Source: DASSUC01 sp035649895 | GTDB lineage: Bacteria; Actinomycetota; Actinomycetes; Mycobacteriales; Micromonosporaceae | Assembly (NCBI GenBank): GCA_035649895.1 | Contig: DASRIS010000080.1 | Span: 1 to 18,678 of the forward strand | Direction: 5' to 3' | DNA: 18,678 nt | In this document: piece after piece, positions 1-7,913 of the stretch | How positions within the stretch are numbered: the first letter of the stretch is position 1 | Layout of the letters: every line of letters begins with the position of its first letter | Notes under the pieces: model-generated | Seen by the model: only the letters and a program-made list of their open reading frames with translations | What the model was told of the DNA's origin: nothing | Databases searched by the model: none | Made by a program: the position numbers and the translations under genes

Positions 1-1254
1 GCCGTCACCGGCCGGGTCACCGGAGCCTCGGCCGGGCCGGTCGGCCCCGGCCTGCTCCCCCGCGTCCCGGTCCGCACCGGCCTGGACCAGCTCGTCGACT
101 CCGGCTTCGCCACGCTGGCCGGCCAGCGGGTCGGGGTGATCTCGAACCCGACCGGGGTGGACCGCAGCTACCGCCACCTGGTCGACCTCATGCACGCGAG
201 CGGCCTGGTCCAGATCACCGGCGTGTTCGGGCCGGAGCACGGGTTCCGCGGCTCGGCCCAGGCCGGCGGCAGCGAGGGCACCGGCATCGACGCCCGCACC
301 GGCCTGACGGTCTACGACGCGTACGGCGCCACCCAGACCAAGTGGGCCGAGCTCTACGGTCGGGCCGGCGTGGACACGGTCGTCTTCGACATCCAGGACG
401 TGGGCGCGCGCTTCTACACCTACATCTGGACCATGTACGACTCGATGGTCGCCGCTGCCCGCACCGGCCGGCGCTACGTGGTGCTCGACCGGCCCAACCC
501 GGTCGGCGGCCGGGCCTACGGGCCGATGATGACCCCGGCCTACACCTCGGGTGTCGGCAAGCGGGAGATCGTGCAGCAGCACGGCATGACCGTCGGCGAG
601 CTGGCCCGCTTCTTCAATGGCGAGTTCCTGCCTGGGACGGCCGGGCAGCCGGTGGAGCTGGAGGTCGTCGCCTGCCGGATGTGGCGGGGCGGCCTGCTGG
701 CCGGCGACACCGACGTGCCCTGGGTGATGCCCAGCCCGAACATGCCGACCCCGGACACCGCGCTGGTCTACCCGGGCACCTGCATGTTCGAGGGGGTCGC
801 GTCGATCTCCGAGGGGCGCGGCACGACCCGCCCGTTCGAGCTGGTCGGCGGGCCGGAGATGGACTACCACTGGGGTGACCGGCTCAACGCGCTCAACCTG
901 CCCGGTGTGGAGTTCCGGGAGGCGTACTTCACCCCGACGTTCTCCAAGTTCACCAACCGGCTGTGCGCCGGGGTCGAGGTGAAGGTGACCGACCAGTCCG
1001 CGTACGACCCGGTCCGCACCGGTGTGGCGATGCTGGTCGAGGCCCGCCGGGATCCGTCCTTCGTCTGGCGCTTCGACGCGTTCGACCCGGTACGGCCGTA
1101 CTGGGTGGACAAGCTCAGCGGCTCCCCGCGGCTGCGCACCATGATCGACGCGGGCGCGTCCGTCGACGACGCCGTGGGCGCGTGGCAGGAGGAGCTTGCG
1201 GCGTTCGTCGCCCGCCGCCAGCCCTACCTGCTCTACCCCGGCACCGGCCGCTGA
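1..1254 (+). CDS. namZ: Exo-beta-N-acetylmuramidase NamZ / DUF1343 family (5' end outside window)
   Basis: The open frame runs from base 1 to a TGA at 1252-1254, so the start codon and probably a signal peptide lie upstream of the window. The visible 417 residues resemble the DUF1343 family, whose characterised member is B. subtilis NamZ (YbbC), an enzyme that removes terminal MurNAc from peptidoglycan fragments during wall recycling. Recognisable blocks are VISNPTGV near residue 45, the family hallmark FGPEHGFRG near 76-84, FDIQDVGARFYTYIWTM, VLDRPNPVGG, MPSPNMPT and SISEGRGTTRPFE. The first 25 or so residues (Ala/Gly/Pro-rich, then RTGLDQLV) look like the end of a leader followed by the domain start. 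The likely place of action is extracytoplasmic. It converges on the gene at 1364-3634. The family call is confident; the symbol rests on family resemblance only. Confidence 0.9.
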   Translation, partial: AVTGRVTGASAGPVGPGLLPRVPVRTGLDQLVDSGFATLAGQRVGVISNPTGVDRSYRHLVDLMHASGLVQITGVFGPEHGFRGSAQAGGSEGTGIDARTGLTVYDAYGATQTKWAELYGRAGVDTVVFDIQDVGARFYTYIWTMYDSMVAAARTGRRYVVLDRPNPVGGRAYGPMMTPAYTSGVGKREIVQQHGMTVGELARFFNGEFLPGTAGQPVELEVVACRMWRGGLLAGDTDVPWVMPSPNMPTPDTALVYPGTCMFEGVASISEGRGTTRPFELVGGPEMDYHWGDRLNALNLPGVEFREAYFTPTFSKFTNRLCAGVEVKVTDQSAYDPVRTGVAMLVEARRDPSFVWRFDAFDPVRPYWVDKLSGSPRLRTMIDAGASVDDAVGAWQEELAAFVARRQPYLLYPGTGR

Positions 1255-1267
1255 GCCCGTAGCCGCC

Positions 1268-1319
1268 GACCGGACTGGAGGCCGCCAGCCCGGCCCGGTT
1301 GGCGGCTACTGGTCCGGTC
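1268..1319. terminator. Nested hairpin between convergent genes, likely bidirectional terminator
   Basis: An inner stem pairs 1281-1290 with 1297-1306 (10 bp including one G-T pair, 6-nt loop). An outer arm GACCGGAC at 1268-1275 is complementary to GTCCGGTC at 1312-1319. It lies in the 109-bp gap between two converging stop codons. There is no T-tract, which is usual for actinobacterial terminators. The role is inferred from position and structure. Confidence 0.6.
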
Positions 1320-1363
1320 TGGTGAGGTACGTGCCCGCACACGCCAGTGCCGCCGGGGCGGGG

Positions 1364-3634
1364 TCAGCTCCGGGCGCAGTCGTGCAGTCCAGGCATGTCC
1401 AGCGTGCTGTCTCTGACGGCGGCGCAGTTGGCCAGCACCCACGCGCTCCGCCTCCAGCTGAGGTCCCCGGCGGGTCCGCCGAGCGCACCGGGGCCAAGCA
1501 GGACGTACCGTAGCTCGCTAGCCGCGACGAGCTGCGCGAGCTGGTCGGTGGTCGGGAACGTGGCCTGACCGGAGAACCCGCCCATCGGCAGCACGCTGGC
1601 GCCAGCGAGGATGTACTGGCCGGCTGGACCGGAGCCGTCCACGGCGAGCAGGTACTTGCTGCCCGGCTGGTGGCTGCGCAGCCACTCAACCAGCTGCCTG
1701 GCGTGCGCAGCCCGCTCCGCACTACCAAGCCGACCCAGACTACCGCCGGCGCGCAGGCCAGGCCCGACACCCGGCCCCGGACCAACACCTGGCGGACCGA
1801 TACCCGTGGCCGGCCCAACGCCCGGGGGCGGCCCGCCAGGTAGGAGCGGACCGCCGTAAGCGGGCCCGTACTGCACCGGCCCCCTTGGCCCACCCAGCGC
1901 GAGATCGCCGGCTGGGCCGGCGGACGGGCCGATCGCGGAGCCCGCGTACCGGCTGTCGACAGTGGACACCGCCCACGCGGCTGGTGCGACGAGCACCGCA
2001 GCCACGGCCATGGCCACGCCGGCCACCGCCATCCGGGCGGTGAGGAACGGGTGCCGGCGCAGGCGCCCGCTGCCCCGCGCCAGCCCGACCGCGACCAGCA
2101 GGGCTACGCTCACCGCGCCGAGCGCCAGGAGCAGCGGCGTCATCCAGGGCAGGAACGCCGGGAACCGGCTCGACAGCCACACCGCCCACGCGACGGTCGC
2201 GGCCACCACGAGTGGCAGCAGCCACCGCGCAACCCGGTCATGAGAACCGCCCCGCGCAACCCGGCCATGAGCACCGCTCCGCGCAACGCGGCCATGAGCA
2301 CCGCCCCGGGCGACTCCTCTCCGGTAGGCCCGCCACAGTAGGACCAGCCCGCCGCTGGCCAGTGCCGCGACCGCCGGCGCCACCGCGACCACGTAGAACG
2401 TGTGCGCAACCCGGCCAGTGGAGAACGCTGCCGCGTGCACCGCCAGCCACAGCCCCCACATCACGAACCCAGCCCGGACAAGGTCGGTACGCGCCGCCCG
2501 GCCACGCCACCAGACTCCGGTGACCAGCCCGAGAAGGGCCAGCGGGTACGCCCAACCGACCTGCGGGGCGACCCCGTCGGAGAACATGAACGACAGCGCT
2601 CCGTTGGCACCGGGCCCACCGAAGCCGGGAGTCGTGTCACTGCCCACGCCGTACCGGCTGAGCAGGTTGTACTCGAACACCATCGACAGCGGCGAGTTGT
2701 CCAGGGAGCCGTCGACATAAGGGCGCGACGAGGCGGGTGTGAGCAGCACCAGGACGATCCAGGACAGCGACACGGCGAGGGTGGCTACGCCGGCGAGGCC
2801 GATGTGCCCGAGCCGGCGGCGCAGCGGTCCAGGGGCGGCGACCAGGTACCCGACGGCCAGCGCCGGCAGCACGCCCCATGCCTGCACCATCTTGGTGTGG
2901 AACGCCAGGCCCACCCACACTCCGGCCAGCAGCAGCCAGCCCAGCCGGCCACCGGCGACCGCGCGTTGCCAGGCGTCCGCGGCGAGGACCAGCAGCAGGG
3001 TCAGCAGCGTGTCCGAGATCCCGGCGTGCGCCAGGGCAGCCACGATCGGCGTGGTCGCAAAGCTCGCCGCGGCGAGCAGGCCGGCGCCGGGGCCGAGCCA
3101 GCGCCGCACCACCCGGTAGAGCACCAGCACCGTCACAACCGTCTCGACCACCTGCGGCAGCAGCACCGACCAGGTGGAGAAGCCGAAGATCCGCGCCGAC
3201 AAGGCCTCGACCATGAACGCGCCGGGCAGCTTGTCCAGCGTGACTGACGCCGCCGGGTCGTACCCGCCATAGAAGAACGCCCGCCAGCTCTCCGACATGC
3301 TCTTGACGGCCGGTGCGTAGTACGGGTGCAGCTGCCCGTGCCGAACCCCCCAGGCATAGACCACACCCGCCACGACGGCGAGCCCGAGCAGCGCCGGCCG
3401 CGCCCAGGCGGGCTGGTCGGCCGGAGACTGCCAGAGCAGGCGGCGCCGAGCCGGCGACGCACCGGTCGACGCCGGCACGGCCGGAGGCGAAGACACAACC
3501 GGAGGCGAGGACACGGCCTGAGGCGAAGGCACAACCGGGCGCGGAGGCGCAACCGCGCCCAGGGGCGCCGCCGGGATCGTGGCCGGGGTAGGTGCCGTGG
3601 CCGGGTTCGGGGTCGCGGTCATGACGATGAGCAT
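1364..3634 (-). CDS. GT39-type membrane glycosyltransferase (ArnT/PMT/YkcB-like)
   Basis: A 756-residue polytopic protein of the family that transfers sugar from a polyprenyl-phosphate donor on the outer face of the membrane. Residues 1-65 are a Pro/Ala/Ser-rich cytoplasmic tail with SSPP-type repeats. TM helices begin near 80. The luminal loop at about 101-160 carries the conserved actinobacterial pattern HPYYAPAVKSMSESW, YGGYDPA, TLDKLPG and LSARIFGF; the Asp in TLDK is a candidate catalytic or metal residue. About ten hydrophobic segments follow, then a Gly/Pro-rich linker (about 590-640) and a soluble C-terminal domain with KYLLAVDG and SELRYVLLGPG, as in YkcA/YkcB-like proteins. The start is uncertain: neither ATG 3634 nor ATG 3622 has a clear ribosome site. 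It lies 90 bp downstream of the PaaX-family gene and may be read from the same transcript. Acceptor and sugar are unknown. Confidence 0.85.
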   Translation of the reverse strand: MLIVMTATPNPATAPTPATIPAAPLGAVAPPRPVVPSPQAVSSPPVVSSPPAVPASTGASPARRRLLWQSPADQPAWARPALLGLAVVAGVVYAWGVRHGQLHPYYAPAVKSMSESWRAFFYGGYDPAASVTLDKLPGAFMVEALSARIFGFSTWSVLLPQVVETVVTVLVLYRVVRRWLGPGAGLLAAASFATTPIVAALAHAGISDTLLTLLLVLAADAWQRAVAGGRLGWLLLAGVWVGLAFHTKMVQAWGVLPALAVGYLVAAPGPLRRRLGHIGLAGVATLAVSLSWIVLVLLTPASSRPYVDGSLDNSPLSMVFEYNLLSRYGVGSDTTPGFGGPGANGALSFMFSDGVAPQVGWAYPLALLGLVTGVWWRGRAARTDLVRAGFVMWGLWLAVHAAAFSTGRVAHTFYVVAVAPAVAALASGGLVLLWRAYRRGVARGGAHGRVARSGAHGRVARGGSHDRVARWLLPLVVAATVAWAVWLSSRFPAFLPWMTPLLLALGAVSVALLVAVGLARGSGRLRRHPFLTARMAVAGVAMAVAAVLVAPAAWAVSTVDSRYAGSAIGPSAGPAGDLALGGPRGPVQYGPAYGGPLLPGGPPPGVGPATGIGPPGVGPGPGVGPGLRAGGSLGRLGSAERAAHARQLVEWLRSHQPGSKYLLAVDGSGPAGQYILAGASVLPMGGFSGQATFPTTDQLAQLVAASELRYVLLGPGALGGPAGDLSWRRSAWVLANCAAVRDSTLDMPGLHDCARS
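2225..2305 (-). repeat. Three 27-bp tandem repeats inside the GT39 gene
   Basis: Units at 2225-2251, 2252-2278 and 2279-2305 are nearly identical, differing by a few substitutions. They keep the reading frame and encode three nine-residue copies of the type RVARGGAHG in a basic loop between membrane helices. The array looks like a recent in-frame expansion. Confidence 0.85.
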
Positions 3635-3724
3635 GCCGCCCGCGGCGCTGGGCTGCCTGAGGCTCGCCTCCCAACTTGCTGTGAGTCACCCGGATGCGCG
3701 ACAACCCTGAGGTTGCCAACCCGG

Positions 3725-4579
3725 TCAGGAAGGTGAGTGGCTACAGAGGACAGCGGCCGCGTGCTGGCGCGCCCGGCCGGCGAGCAGCTCCATCAGCTCC
3801 CCGAAGATGGCCGCCGCGGCAGTGCCCGGCCAGCCCTCCGGCAGTACCTCGGCCGGCAGGCCAGGGTCGAAGAACGGCACGTGTCGCCAGCCCAGCAGCG
3901 CGGTCGTGAAGTCCACAAACGCCGCCAGGTCTCCGGTCCCGTTCCCGGCGTCCGGCTGGGGTCCGGGACCGGCCCACCGGTCCCGGACCGGGCGCATCAA
4001 CGCGACCAGGTCCGCATATCGGGTCCGCAGCGCCGGCAGGTCCCAGCACCGCTCGACCAGCCACCGCGGCGACCCGAAGGCCCGGTAGTGCGCCTCGAAG
4101 ATGTCGACGAACGCCTCCATGCCCAGCTCATGTACTGCCGCGACGGCCGGCTCCAGGTTCCGCCGGGGAGCCAGCCACACACCCCCGTCCAGGCTCCCGA
4201 AGCCCAGCCAGGACAGCCGGGAGCGCAGCTGGTGCCGCTTCTCCCGCTGCTGCTCCGGCACTGAGAAGACAGCCACCGCCCACCCATCGGTCAGCTCCGC
4301 CGGCCGCTGCCGGGCGTAGATGCGCAGGTCGCCCTCTGCCGCGATGCGCTCAGCGCGCGGGCTGAGGCGGTACCGCGCCCCCGGCCCGCGCTCCAGCAGG
4401 CCCTTGCTGGTCAGCCGGGACACCTGAGTGCGCACGGTCTGCCCGTCCACGCCGAGGGGCGCGAGCAGCCGGATCAGGTCACCGATGGCGAAGCTGCCGC
4501 CGAGCGGCCGTACATATGCGGCCACCACGTCAAAGGTGATCGACCTCGACTGCGGCGGCAACGGGGTGGACAGGGTCAC
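3725..4579 (-). CDS. PaaX-family transcriptional repressor
   Basis: 284 residues, close to the usual PaaX length of about 280-310. Residues about 12-85 form the N-terminal winged helix (SITFDVVAAYVRPLG, then TVRTQVSRLTSKGLLER and the wing GARYRLSP). The middle part (about 97-165) has the PaaX pattern WAVAVFSVPEQQREKRHQLRS followed by LGFGSLDGGVWLAP. The C-terminal part (about 170-280) contains CWDLPALRTRYADL. PaaX proteins repress aromatic acid catabolism genes and are released by the aryl-CoA product, for example phenylacetyl-CoA. Here the gene starts with GTG 3 nt after the stop of the PaaK-like ligase gene, so it is translationally coupled as the last gene of that operon. Inference: it senses the CoA ester made by the ligase and controls the promoter at 7885-7913. 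Confidence 0.9.
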   Translation of the reverse strand: MTLSTPLPPQSRSITFDVVAAYVRPLGGSFAIGDLIRLLAPLGVDGQTVRTQVSRLTSKGLLERGPGARYRLSPRAERIAAEGDLRIYARQRPAELTDGWAVAVFSVPEQQREKRHQLRSRLSWLGFGSLDGGVWLAPRRNLEPAVAAVHELGMEAFVDIFEAHYRAFGSPRWLVERCWDLPALRTRYADLVALMRPVRDRWAGPGPQPDAGNGTGDLAAFVDFTTALLGWRHVPFFDPGLPAEVLPEGWPGTAAAAIFGELMELLAGRARQHAAAVLCSHSPS

Positions 4580-4582
4580 CGG

Positions 4583-5869
4583 CTACCCACGCTCATCCCG
4601 GACCCGCACCTGCTTGACGTCGCGCTCCAGCCGCTCCGCGATGCTGCCCCGGGCGACGACGGCCACGTCCGGACGCACCTCGTAAGCGGTGCTGACCCGC
4701 TCCACCACAGTGGCCACCACCGTCGCCGGGTCATGCCCTGCCGCGGGCTCCACCTCGATGTTCAGCCGGTCGTCCAGGTCGGTGGCGGTGACCCGGACCA
4801 GGTAGTCAGCGACCACATCGAGACCGAGCAGGGTCTCCTCCAGCTCGACGTAGCTGATGTTCACTCCGCGTACCTTAGCGAACCCGACGGTGCGGGCCGC
4901 CAGCCGCAGCCGGGGGAACGCCGCGAAGGCGCAGTCGCAGCCCGGCTCCAGCGCGCCGAGGTCACCGGACCACCAGCGCAGGAACGGGATCGCCCGGGCG
5001 CTGTGCAGTGGCGTGACCACAACCGCGCCGACCTCGCCGTAGGGCAGCGGCTGAAGCGTCTCCGGGTCAAGGATCTCCAGCTGGAACAGGTCGGTCCACA
5101 CGTGCAGCCCGTCGTGGCGGGCGCACTCGCCGCCCATCATCGAGCACTCGGTCATGCCGTAGCAGTCGTAGAGCTCGGCGCCGCCCCACACGCTGCGCAT
5201 CCGGGCCCGCCGGGCCGGGGTCAGCGGCTCGGCGCTGCTGACGATGGTGCGTAGCGACGACGCGGCCGGGTCGTACCCCATCGCCTCGGCCCGGTGGCCC
5301 AGGATATTGAGGTACGAGCCGATGCCCAGCCACGCCGTTGGCCGCAGCTCGAAGAGCAGCCGCACCTGCGTCTCGCTCGGGGTGTTCGCGCCCGAGCCGG
5401 CGAAGACGTTGCCGCAGCCCCGGTCCCGCAGGGCGTGGCCGAACATGTGGCCGATCGGATGCGCGCCCAGGAACGGGAACGAGTTGTGCACCAGCGACCC
5501 GCGGCCGATGCCGGCGAGCTCCAGGATGCGGGTGAAGGACTCGATGAGCGCGGGCAGGTCGTCGCGGTGCTTGGGGTAGAACAGCGGCCGGCCGGTCACC
5601 CCGCCGCTGCGCCAGACCATGGCGATGTCGCCCGGCTCGGCGACGACCAGCTCGTCGTGGAACTCCTCGGACGACAGCTGCCGCAGCTCGTCCTTTGTGG
5701 TCGGTTCGATGCGCTGCCACGCGTCGCCGGTCGGGACCTCGCCCCGGGCGATGCCGGCCTTCTCCAGGCGCCGGCGGAAGAAGGACGAGCGCCATGCCTG
5801 GTCCAGCGCCGCGGGCAGGCGCGCGCTCCGCGCCGACTCCACCTCTTCGGCGGTACGGGGATACGCCAC
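4583..5869 (-). CDS. PaaK-like acyl/aryl-CoA ligase (AMP-forming)
   Basis: Adenylate-forming enzyme of the phenylacetate-CoA ligase/CapK type: carboxylate + ATP + CoA gives acyl-CoA. The chosen GTG at 5869 is preceded by AAGGAG with a 5-nt spacer and lies 2 nt after the upstream stop, giving 428 residues. An upstream ATG at 5905 would overlap the previous gene by 34 nt. Motifs in 428-residue numbering are P-loop SGGVTGRP (88-95), YGMTE (237-241), SGDLG near 301-305, KVRGVNIS (332-339) and a C-terminal Lys near 419 in the place of the usual A10 lysine. The P-loop is slightly off the usual SSGTTGKP. The C-terminal half has the small ferredoxin-like domain typical of PaaK. The substrate cannot be read from sequence; the PaaX neighbour suggests an aromatic acid. 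Confidence 0.88.
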   Translation of the reverse strand: MAYPRTAEEVESARSARLPAALDQAWRSSFFRRRLEKAGIARGEVPTGDAWQRIEPTTKDELRQLSSEEFHDELVVAEPGDIAMVWRSGGVTGRPLFYPKHRDDLPALIESFTRILELAGIGRGSLVHNSFPFLGAHPIGHMFGHALRDRGCGNVFAGSGANTPSETQVRLLFELRPTAWLGIGSYLNILGHRAEAMGYDPAASSLRTIVSSAEPLTPARRARMRSVWGGAELYDCYGMTECSMMGGECARHDGLHVWTDLFQLEILDPETLQPLPYGEVGAVVVTPLHSARAIPFLRWWSGDLGALEPGCDCAFAAFPRLRLAARTVGFAKVRGVNISYVELEETLLGLDVVADYLVRVTATDLDDRLNIEVEPAAGHDPATVVATVVERVSTAYEVRPDVAVVARGSIAERLERDVKQVRVRDERG

Positions 5870-5871
5870 GG

Positions 5872-6855
5872 CTACTCCTTCGGGGTCTCTATCGTGCCGT
5901 GCCATCGGGTGTCGAATCCTGGCCCGCGGTCACCGGTGACCGCGGCCCTGCGCAGCTCGGCAAGCACCGAGCGCTTCTGCGCCGTCTCCTCGGGGATCTC
6001 GTCCAGCGCCGGAGCTAGCCGCTGCGCGTAGTCCGCGCCGACCGGGCACACGTCCTGGCACCGGGTGCAGCCGGTCTCCACGCCCACGCCGCGCAGCAGG
6101 CTCTGCCAGAACATCAGCGACCTGGTACTGGAGGCGAGCTGCCACTTGCGCTCCGGGTCGGGCTCGGCGACGACGGCGGCGACGTGCTCGGCGAACGCGG
6201 GATAGTCGTACGGGGCCGAGTGCGGGCGGCACGCGTCGACGTCCAGCCCCCACTGCCGCACCGCCGAGCCGGGGCAGGCGAGCAGGCACCGCCCGCACGC
6301 CTCGCCCAGGCACAGCCCCGGGGTGGGCTGAAGCTCCGTCGGCTGAAGCGACATGGGCTGAAGCGCCGTGGGCTGGCGCGGGGTGGGCTCCAGCGGCGCG
6401 TGGGTCACCACGGCCGCAAGCAGCACGCGCGGGCCGTACTCGGGGGTCAGCAGCATGCCGTTGAGCCCCAGCGTGCCCAGGCCGGCGGCGACCGCGGCGT
6501 GGGTGAGCGACAGCGGGCCCTCGGCGGCCAGCTCCTCCTGCTTGCTGCGGCTGGCCGAGGCAGGCACCAGCAGCGCCGGGAAGCCCGCGTCCTCCAGCCA
6601 GTACATGAGCTTGAGCGAGATCTCCTCCAGCTCGGTCAGGCCCAGCTCCATGGTGTAGTGGTGGCTGCGGTTGGCGCCGTCGCGTTGCAGCACCCCGCCG
6701 TAGACGAACCGGCGGGCCAGCACCACCACGCTGCGGGCGCCGTGCAGCACCGCCTCCGGCGGGTGCGGCAGGTCGGCTAGTGCCTCGGCGTCGGCCACGC
6801 CGGCCAGCTGCGCGCCGAGCTGGCGCGCCTGGGACACCACCAGCTCCGTCCTCAA
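5872..6855 (-). CDS. QueG/reductive-dehalogenase-like double [4Fe-4S] protein (paralog 2)
   Basis: 327 residues. The N-terminal half resembles the QueG/RdhA-type fold, with AAGLGTLGLNGMLLTPEYGPR near 123-143. The C-terminal half is a two-cluster ferredoxin-like domain. The protein has exactly eight cysteines, C182, C187, C190, C194, C209, C263, C266 and C270, matching two [4Fe-4S] clusters. Relatives are cobalamin-dependent reductases; whether this one binds a corrinoid cannot be seen. The TTG start overlaps the previous stop by 4 nt (TTGA). It gives 19 residues up to the LGAQLAG block, the same as in the paralog at 6852-7841, which supports this start over an in-frame GTG a few codons later. 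An LQP-type repeat at about 159-178 inserts before the first cluster and is absent from the paralog. Likely cytoplasmic and redox-active. Confidence 0.82.
   Translation of the reverse strand: MRTELVVSQARQLGAQLAGVADAEALADLPHPPEAVLHGARSVVVLARRFVYGGVLQRDGANRSHHYTMELGLTELEEISLKLMYWLEDAGFPALLVPASASRSKQEELAAEGPLSLTHAAVAAGLGTLGLNGMLLTPEYGPRVLLAAVVTHAPLEPTPRQPTALQPMSLQPTELQPTPGLCLGEACGRCLLACPGSAVRQWGLDVDACRPHSAPYDYPAFAEHVAAVVAEPDPERKWQLASSTRSLMFWQSLLRGVGVETGCTRCQDVCPVGADYAQRLAPALDEIPEETAQKRSVLAELRRAAVTGDRGPGFDTRWHGTIETPKE
6326..6385 (-). repeat. Four 15-bp tandem repeats before the first Fe-S cluster
   Basis: Units begin at 6326, 6341, 6356 and 6371, each starting GGCTG on the plus strand; the fourth is more diverged. 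On the coding strand they give five-residue copies of the LQPxx type. The array keeps the frame and lengthens the linker between the N-terminal domain and C182 relative to the paralog. Confidence 0.85.
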
Positions 6856-7841
6856 TGGTCCGCCCTCGCGATCTCCGGGGCGTCGCCGCGGCGCAGCCGC
6901 CGGTAGCCCAGCGGCCCGATGAACCGGCGGTCAAAGGGCGGGTTGCCGGCCACCGCGCACCCCTTCTTCTCCGCCGCCTTCATCCCGGCCATCCGCTGCT
7001 TCTTCTCCACAGTGGACTCTTCGATGTAGCGGTGCTCGGCGGCGAGGTGCTGCTGGTACTCCCCGCCCACCGGGCAGACCTCCAGGCACCGGGGGCAGAC
7101 GCCGAAGGACTCGGCGACGCCCACCACCGCCTGCCACTGCGCCCGGGTCTCCGGCGCGGCCATCACCTTGTCCACGTCGGATGGTGCGTCGATGAGCCGG
7201 CGCACCGGCCCGCGCAGGATCTTCGAGACCCCGTTGACCATCGCCGCGAGACCGCACAGCCGCTTGTCCAGCGTCCACTGGTGCACGGCGTCGGTCGGGC
7301 AGCACAGCAGGCACCGGCTGCAGCTCGGGCCGATGCAGAGCTGCTCGGTGATCCGCCGGTCGGGCTCTAGGGCAAGCTCGGTGAGGACCGCGGAGAAGTA
7401 GACCCGGGGGCCGTACTCGGGGGTGAGCAGGTTCGCCTCCAGCCCGAACGTGCCCAGCCCCGCCTCGACCGCCACATGCCGGAACGACAGGTAGCCATAG
7501 CTGCCCCGCTTCAGCTCCGGGTCGGTCTCGTCCATCACCACCTGGAGGCTCGCGTGGCCGTGCTCCTCCAGCCAGAACGACAGCCGGTACGCCAGCCGCT
7601 CCAGCTGGCGGCAGATGGCCGCGTTGGTGTACGCGATGGCCCGGCGGTGGTCGGAGAGGAACTCCCCGGTCGGCATCCGCTTGGCCACGATCACGCAGCT
7701 GCGCGCGCTCGGGAACAACCGGCTAGGTATCTGAGGCGCTGTCGGGTCGGGCGGGTGGGCCTCGAGCGTGGCGCAGTCGACCACTCCCACCAGATCCGCA
7801 CCGAGCGCCTTTGCTCGATCCTTTACGGCTGCGGCGTCCAT
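6852..7841 (-). CDS. QueG/reductive-dehalogenase-like double [4Fe-4S] protein (paralog 1)
   Basis: 329 residues, first gene of the four-gene operon. ATG 7841 has an excellent AGGAGG 4 nt upstream. The N-terminal domain begins AKALGADLVGVVD and includes the QueG-like PSARSCVIVAKR and AGLGTFGLEANLLTPEYGPR (about 127-146). The ferredoxin-like part has C169, C174, C177, C181, C196, C249, C252 and C256 with the same spacings as the paralog, enough for two [4Fe-4S] clusters. Extra cysteines at 23, 49, 77, 180 and 295 are not shared. Relatives include epoxyqueuosine reductase and reductive dehalogenases. Neighbouring queuosine genes are absent and the operon contains a CoA ligase, so a role in tRNA modification is unlikely. 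Inference: it works with the second paralog, perhaps as a heterodimer, on the ligase product. Confidence 0.82.
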   Translation of the reverse strand: MDAAAVKDRAKALGADLVGVVDCATLEAHPPDPTAPQIPSRLFPSARSCVIVAKRMPTGEFLSDHRRAIAYTNAAICRQLERLAYRLSFWLEEHGHASLQVVMDETDPELKRGSYGYLSFRHVAVEAGLGTFGLEANLLTPEYGPRVYFSAVLTELALEPDRRITEQLCIGPSCSRCLLCCPTDAVHQWTLDKRLCGLAAMVNGVSKILRGPVRRLIDAPSDVDKVMAAPETRAQWQAVVGVAESFGVCPRCLEVCPVGGEYQQHLAAEHRYIEESTVEKKQRMAGMKAAEKKGCAVAGNPPFDRRFIGPLGYRRLRRGDAPEIARADH

Positions 7842-7884
7842 GCCGCCTCCTGCTGTATGTCAAATTAGTGGCGCTCGACACCGC

Positions 7885-7913
7885 ACTGTAATGGTCGCAG
7901 ATACTCATGGCAA
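7885..7913 (-). promoter_or_regulatory. Promoter of the Fe-S/ligase/PaaX operon
   Basis: On the minus strand, TTGCCA (7908-7913) and TACAGT (7885-7890) are separated by 17 nt, matching 5/6 and 4/6 of the sigma-70-type consensus. Predicted transcription start is near 7878, leaving a leader of about 37 nt with the AGGAGG ribosome site before ATG 7841. Confidence 0.6.

Noticed and set aside
2637..3719. 360-residue minus-strand open frame overlapping the GT39 gene
   Set aside because: It is out of frame with a clearly recognised GT39 protein and is rich in Arg/Ala/Gly without domain signals.
5870..5905. ATG at 5905 as start of the PaaK-like gene
   Set aside because: It would overlap the upstream gene by 34 nt and lacks a ribosome site, while GTG 5869 has AAGGAG at ideal spacing right after the upstream stop.
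5872..7841. The Fe-S paralogs as genuine epoxyqueuosine reductase (QueG) genes
   Set aside because: Two adjacent diverged copies coupled to a CoA ligase and a PaaX regulator, with no queuosine or tRNA-modification genes nearby, make a tRNA role unlikely. Only family-level resemblance is claimed.
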